Below, in pieces: positions 56,926 to 64,000 of a stretch of 64,000 nt of DNA (the first letter of the stretch is position 1; each line of letters starts with the position of its first letter). The notes beneath the pieces were generated by a model, which worked only from the letters and a program-made list of their open reading frames with translations, was not told the origin of the DNA and did not search any database. The stretch lies in assembly GCF_001458115.1 (NCBI RefSeq), contig NZ_CZRP01000013.1:1054001-1118000 (forward strand). Reading direction: 5' to 3'. Position numbers and translations under genes: made by a program. Source of the DNA: Gracilibacillus massiliensis (GTDB lineage: Bacteria > Bacillota > Bacilli > Bacillales > Amphibacillaceae).

Positions 56926-57246
56926 AAATAGGTTTGAGTGCCTCGTCTATAAATAAACCTCGTGAATTGCTGGGAACTCTTTAACTTGTTGGCTACAACG
57001 CAACTGGAAACAGTAAACGTGAATGCTCAAAAACAACAAGTTGAAAAAGACAATCAGCAGCCAAGCTCCTGTGAAATGGAGAAGGTTCAACGACCAGCGA
57101 AACCACACGTTATTCGTGGAAGGTAGTAGAGTAGGAAGCAAGTGCTTTCGAAGCGCGAGGGTATCTATTATTTAGATACAAGATATGGTCTGAACTCTAG
57201 GGTGACCTAGAGAGTTGATGTAACGAATCAACGTAACGTTTTTTAG
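56926..57246 (+). ncRNA. Group I self-splicing intron in nrdJ
   Basis: 321 nt between GGT and GCT codons. The exon end AGACGTGGT (56917-56925) pairs with intron GCCTCGTCT (56940-56948), including the canonical U-G pair at the splice site. Core elements: AATTGCTGGGAAACTC-like P4 strand (AATTGCTGGGAACTC, from 56965), AATCAGCAGCCAAGC (from 57052), and AAGATATGGTCTGAAC (from 57180), whose GGTCTGAA pairs with TTCAACGACC (57086-57095) as P7. The last intron base is G, as required. No homing endonuclease frame. Subgroup IA is suggested by the S-element-like AAGATATGGTCTGAAC. Confidence 0.95.
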
Positions 57247-59010
57247 GCTCAAATGATCATGTTAAACGATTGGCATCCTGATGTGATTGAATTTATCATC
57301 TCTAAGATGCAAAACCCAAGAATTTTACGATATTTAATGGAAAATACCGAAGATGAAACCATCAAGCAATTAGCAAGCGACAAGTTAAATTTCACACCAC
57401 TTTCGAATGATGAAGTACAACTTTATCAAGGTGTTGTGAATTTTAAAAATATGCCTGGTCAAGGTGGTTTCACAGATGCCAACATTGAAAAAGCTGAAGC
57501 TGAATTAAGAGATGGCGGCTCCTATTCTGTTCATAACTCTGAATTTTTAACAGGTGCTAATATCTCTGTCTGTATTACAGACGAATTCATGGAAGCTGTA
57601 GAAAACGATCAGGAATATGATCTTCGTTTTCCAGATGTAGAAAATTATACGGAAGAAGAAATGGATTACTACAATAAACATTGGCATGAATTTGGTGATG
57701 TTCGTGAATGGGAAAAGCTCGGATTTGGTGTGAAAGTGTACAAGCGTATCAAAGCAAAAGAACTGTGGGATTTAATTAACGTTTGTGCGACCTATTCTGC
57801 TGAACCTGGCATTTTCTTTATCGATAACGCCAACAATAAAACAAATGCAACAGCTTATGGACAAAAAGTAGTAGCAACCAATCCATGTGGAGAACAACCA
57901 CTCGCACCATTTTCTGTATGTAATTTAGCAGCTGTGAATTTAGCGAATGTGGCAGATAAAGATAGTAAAACTCCTGATTTCGAAAAATTAAAACAAACCG
58001 TTGAAATCGGTGTACGTATGCAGGATAACGTAATTGATTCAACACCTTACTTCTTAGAAGAAAATCGAGTACAAGCTTTAGGTGAACGTCGTATCGGTTT
58101 AGGCGTGATGGGACTTCACGATTTACTAATCTATTGTGAAACAGAATATGGCTCTACGCAAGGTAACGAGTTAGTCGATCAACTTTTTGAAGTGATTGCT
58201 ACAACTGCTTATCGCACATCAATCGAATTGGCAAAAGAAAAAGGAAGTTTTCCATTCCTAATCGGAGAAACGGAAGAAGAAACACAAAGCTTACGCCAAA
58301 ACTTCATATCTACCGGCTATATGCAATCAATGCCAGAAGATATTCGAGAAGGTGTGTTGAAATATGGTATTCGAAACTCTCACCTATTAACCGTTGCCCC
58401 AACAGGCTCAACAGGTACAATGGTGGGTGTGTCAACAGGACTTGAACCATACTTCTCCTTTACTTACTATAGAAGTGGACGTTTAGGTAAATTTATCGAA
58501 GTAAAAGCAGATATTGTTCAAGAATATCTGGATCGTAATCCTGATCAGGACCCTGACCATTTACCAGAATGGTTTGTAACGGCAATGAGTCTATCACCAG
58601 AAGCACACGCTGATACGCAATGCGTGATTCAACGTTGGGTAGACAGTTCGATTTCCAAAACAGTAAATGCACCAAAAGGCTATAAAGTTGATCAAGTAGA
58701 ACAAGTATACCGTCGTCTCTATCGTGGAGGTGCTAAAGGTGGTACGGTTTATGTCGACGGAAGCCGTGACTCCCAAGTTTTAACACTCAAAGCAGAGGAA
58801 AACAACCGTTCTGAACAAACGGAATTGTTTGAAGAAGAAGAAAAGAAAGTGGTTATCGTCGATACAGTCAATGAGCTTGATAAGACAGATATGTCGATCG
58901 GTTCTGAAGTTGGCGATACCTGTCCAGTTTGTCGCCAAGGAAGCATCGAAGACATTGGCGGCTGTAACACATGTACCAACTGTGGTGCACAATTGAAATG
59001 CGGTCTATAA
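57247..59010 (+). CDS. nrdJ: Class II ribonucleotide reductase, exon 2
   Basis: 587 codons from GCT CAA ATG to the stop. It holds the catalytic barrel: ATNPCGEQPLAPFSVCNLAAVN with the radical Cys and Glu, LGVMGLHDLLIY, VAPTGSTGTMVGVSTGLEP, and the C-terminal redox/zinc tail CPVCRQGSIEDIGGCNTCTNCGAQLKCG. These features fit NrdJ and not class Ia/Ib NrdE. The residues GAQMIMLNDWHPD across the exon junction are those expected in uninterrupted relatives. A strong terminator follows. Confidence 0.93.
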   Translation, partial: AQMIMLNDWHPDVIEFIISKMQNPRILRYLMENTEDETIKQLASDKLNFTPLSNDEVQLYQGVVNFKNMPGQGGFTDANIEKAEAELRDGGSYSVHNSEFLTGANISVCITDEFMEAVENDQEYDLRFPDVENYTEEEMDYYNKHWHEFGDVREWEKLGFGVKVYKRIKAKELWDLINVCATYSAEPGIFFIDNANNKTNATAYGQKVVATNPCGEQPLAPFSVCNLAAVNLANVADKDSKTPDFEKLKQTVEIGVRMQDNVIDSTPYFLEENRVQALGERRIGLGVMGLHDLLIYCETEYGSTQGNELVDQLFEVIATTAYRTSIELAKEKGSFPFLIGETEEETQSLRQNFISTGYMQSMPEDIREGVLKYGIRNSHLLTVAPTGSTGTMVGVSTGLEPYFSFTYYRSGRLGKFIEVKADIVQEYLDRNPDQDPDHLPEWFVTAMSLSPEAHADTQCVIQRWVDSSISKTVNAPKGYKVDQVEQVYRRLYRGGAKGGTVYVDGSRDSQVLTLKAEENNRSEQTELFEEEEKKVVIVDTVNELDKTDMSIGSEVGDTCPVCRQGSIEDIGGCNTCTNCGAQLKCGL

Positions 59011-59013
59011 TCA

Positions 59014-59055
59014 AAATCCCCCTCGCTAAATTTTGAAGCGAGGGGGGATTTTTGT
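59014..59055 (+). terminator. nrdJ terminator
   Basis: CCCCCTCGCT pairs with AGCGAGGGGG around AAATTTTGA, followed by GATTTTTG. Confidence 0.92.
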
Positions 59056-59056
59056 T

Positions 59057-59155
59057 AGTGTCCAATAAACCGTGCATAGTGTCCAGCAAAGTATTAAAAG
59101 TGTCCAATAACCGTCTAAAAGTGGCCAGTAATACATCAAAAGTGGCCAATAAAAT
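59057..59155. repeat. Five-copy 21-bp-phased motif AGTGKCCAR
   Basis: AGTGTCCAAT, AGTGTCCAGC, AGTGTCCAAT, AGTGGCCAGT and AGTGGCCAAT start at 59057, 59078, 59099, 59120 and 59141, exactly 21 bp apart, with variable sequence between. It runs from the nrdJ terminator to the lacZ stop codon. The minus strand reads as heptads LLATFDV, LLATFRR, LLDTFNT, LLDTMHG, but no real gene start accompanies them. Confidence 0.9.
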
Positions 59156-59158
59156 GAT

Positions 59159-62894
<3,736 letters not shown>

Positions 62895-62908
62895 AGTTGG
62901 TTCCTCCT

Positions 62909-63862
62909 CTACCTGTTTACATCTTCTTTATCGTCTTGAAGAAAACGGTCAATCTCTTCTTTATCTGGTAACCCTTCAACATCTCCGTTTACCATCGTCA
63001 CGATAGCACCGATCGCATTTCCACGCGCAATTGCCTCTTCTAGTGGTAATTCTTCCAATAAGCCTGAAATAACACCGGCTGCAAAGCCATCTCCAGCTCC
63101 AATCGGATCGATAACCTGATCAACTCTGAAGCTAGCTACAAATCCATTTTCATTCTCTGTATAATAATGTGAACCTTTACTTCCTTCTTTTAAAATAACA
63201 ACGGAGGAACCATTTGCTTTAAAAAGCTGCGCATATTCAGCAATTGTTTTTTCACCGAAGAAGAATTTTGCTTCACTAACCCCTGGCAAAACGATATCTG
63301 CTTCTGAAGCAATTTCTAACAGAACATCTCTCGCCTTTTGCTTCGAAGTCCAAAGTTTCTCACGAATATTAGGATCAAAAATAATAGTGACCCCATGTTT
63401 TTTTGCTATCTCGATAGCATGCATAATCGTTTGATAACACGTTTCACTTAAAGCAGGTGTAATCCCGGTAAGATGCAGGTACTTTGCGCTTGCAATATAT
63501 TGTTCATCAATATGTTCTGGTTCTAATTTGCTTGCTGCTGATCCCGCACGATAATAATAAACCCTGACATCATCTGCTTTTCGTAATTCTTTAAAATAAA
63601 GACCGGTTGATGCCTTTTCATCACGAGTAACCTGTGAAACGTCAACACCCTCGCCCCTTATAAATGAGACAAGTGCTTGACCTAACTCATCATCTCCAAC
63701 TCGACTAATCCAGCCTGTCTGATAACCTAAACGTTGCAAACCAATCGCCACATTTGTTTCGGCACCAGCAATTTTTCTGGAAAAAGTTGTTGCATATCTC
63801 ATTTTTCCAGATGTATCCGGCGTGAATAATGCCATACTTTCCCCTATTGTTACGACATCCAT
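62909..63862 (-). CDS. kdgK: 2-keto-3-deoxygluconate/galactonate kinase (PfkB family)
   Basis: 317 residues. Ribokinase-type fold with GESMALFTPDTSGKM, GAETNVAIGLQRLG, IIFDPNIREKLWTS, and the catalytic C-terminal loop DPIGAGDGFAAGVISGL with the base Asp. Phosphorylates KDG or KDGal at C6. ATG at 63862 follows GGAGGG, which itself overlaps the stop of the preceding gene, implying coupling. An earlier start six codons upstream overlaps that site. Confidence 0.92.
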   Translation of the reverse strand: MDVVTIGESMALFTPDTSGKMRYATTFSRKIAGAETNVAIGLQRLGYQTGWISRVGDDELGQALVSFIRGEGVDVSQVTRDEKASTGLYFKELRKADDVRVYYYRAGSAASKLEPEHIDEQYIASAKYLHLTGITPALSETCYQTIMHAIEIAKKHGVTIIFDPNIREKLWTSKQKARDVLLEIASEADIVLPGVSEAKFFFGEKTIAEYAQLFKANGSSVVILKEGSKGSHYYTENENGFVASFRVDQVIDPIGAGDGFAAGVISGLLEELPLEEAIARGNAIGAIVTMVNGDVEGLPDKEEIDRFLQDDKEDVNR

Positions 63863-63873
63863 TGAAATCCCTC

Positions 63874-64000
63874 CTACCATTCTGCAACCGTTCCATCCTT
63901 ATGACGCCATACCGGGTTTCGCCAACGATGACCTTCTTTCGCCATTTCGATCACTTTTTCTTCATTGATATTGATGCCTAATCCAGGTCCTTGTGGAATT
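63874..64000 (-). CDS. Galactonate dehydratase-like enolase-superfamily protein, C-terminal end (partial)
   Basis: The last 42 codons are [20 protein letters not shown], then [21 protein letters not shown] and TAG. The GPGLG and [16 protein letters not shown] ending is typical of D-galactonate dehydratases (DgoD) in the mandelate racemase group. The rest lies beyond the window. It is the first visible gene of the dgoD-kdgK-eda-lacZ run. Confidence 0.85.
   Translation of the reverse strand, partial: IPQGPGLGININEEKVIEMAKEGHRWRNPVWRHKDGTVAEW

Noticed and set aside
58868-59149. Minus-strand heptad-repeat protein (LLATFDV..LLDT)
   Set aside because: It is a by-product of the 21-bp phased motif and runs antisense into nrdJ; no ribosome site or conserved start.

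Overview
The window comes from a low-GC Gram-positive bacterium of the family Bacillaceae, most likely a halophilic or halotolerant relative of Gracilibacillus, Virgibacillus or Oceanobacillus. This rests on strong AGGAGG ribosome sites, TTG/GTG starts, T-box and S-box leaders, and YkpA-, YitJ-, YocH- and YunD-like proteins. Species placement is inference.

Layout. (1) 1-7208: a thiol-redox/two-component operon on the minus strand (ccdA, tlpA-like, response regulator, histidine kinase), broken by a 3,866-bp ISL3-family transposon carrying merR-merA. The transposon lies at 1951-5816 between 8-bp target duplications and splits the regulator gene after codon 13. The tlpA-like gene of the same operon also has a frameshift. 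(2) 7394-11338 and 17291-19704: two reactive-sulfur (persulfide) loci resembling the cst and yrk systems: TauE exporter, rhodaneses, DsrE proteins, TusA, a persulfide dioxygenase-like protein and a CoA-disulfide reductase-rhodanese. CsoR/CstR-type operators precede them, but no such regulator gene is present. Between them lie a DNA alkylation-repair protein, a YibE/F pair, a composite palindromic repeat holding a probable ORF-less group II intron, and an intact tlpA-like gene. (3) 20073-25364: a YczE-like membrane protein, then two alpha-galactosidases (GH36 and GH4) with an AraC regulator. (4) 25489-34935: ABC-F protein, a 20-bp tandem array, trpEGDCFBA behind two tandem tryptophan T-boxes, and a stand-alone C-terminal domain of 3-dehydroquinate synthase II. 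(5) 35044-41506: small peptide gene, palindromic repeats, Gfo/Idh/MocA oxidoreductase, LysM-3D wall protein, 5'-nucleotidase-like phosphatase and a probably Fur-controlled nitroreductase. (6) 41623-45986: S-box (SAM) riboswitch, yitJ and metE. (7) 46051-50955: a giant LPXTG-type nuclease/nucleotidase. (8) 51175-55918: galKETM (Leloir pathway). (9) 56131-59010: class II ribonucleotide reductase nrdJ interrupted by a 321-bp group I intron. (10) 59159-64000: lacZ, eda-like, kdgK-like and the end of a galactonate dehydratase-like gene.

The genes suggest a saccharolytic organism that cleaves alpha- and beta-galactosides and feeds galactose into the Leloir route and perhaps a De Ley-Doudoroff route. 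Non-coding and mobile DNA is unusually rich: a metal-resistance transposon, one group I and one probable group II intron, three composite palindromic elements, and three intergenic arrays of short motifs at 20- or 21-bp period.
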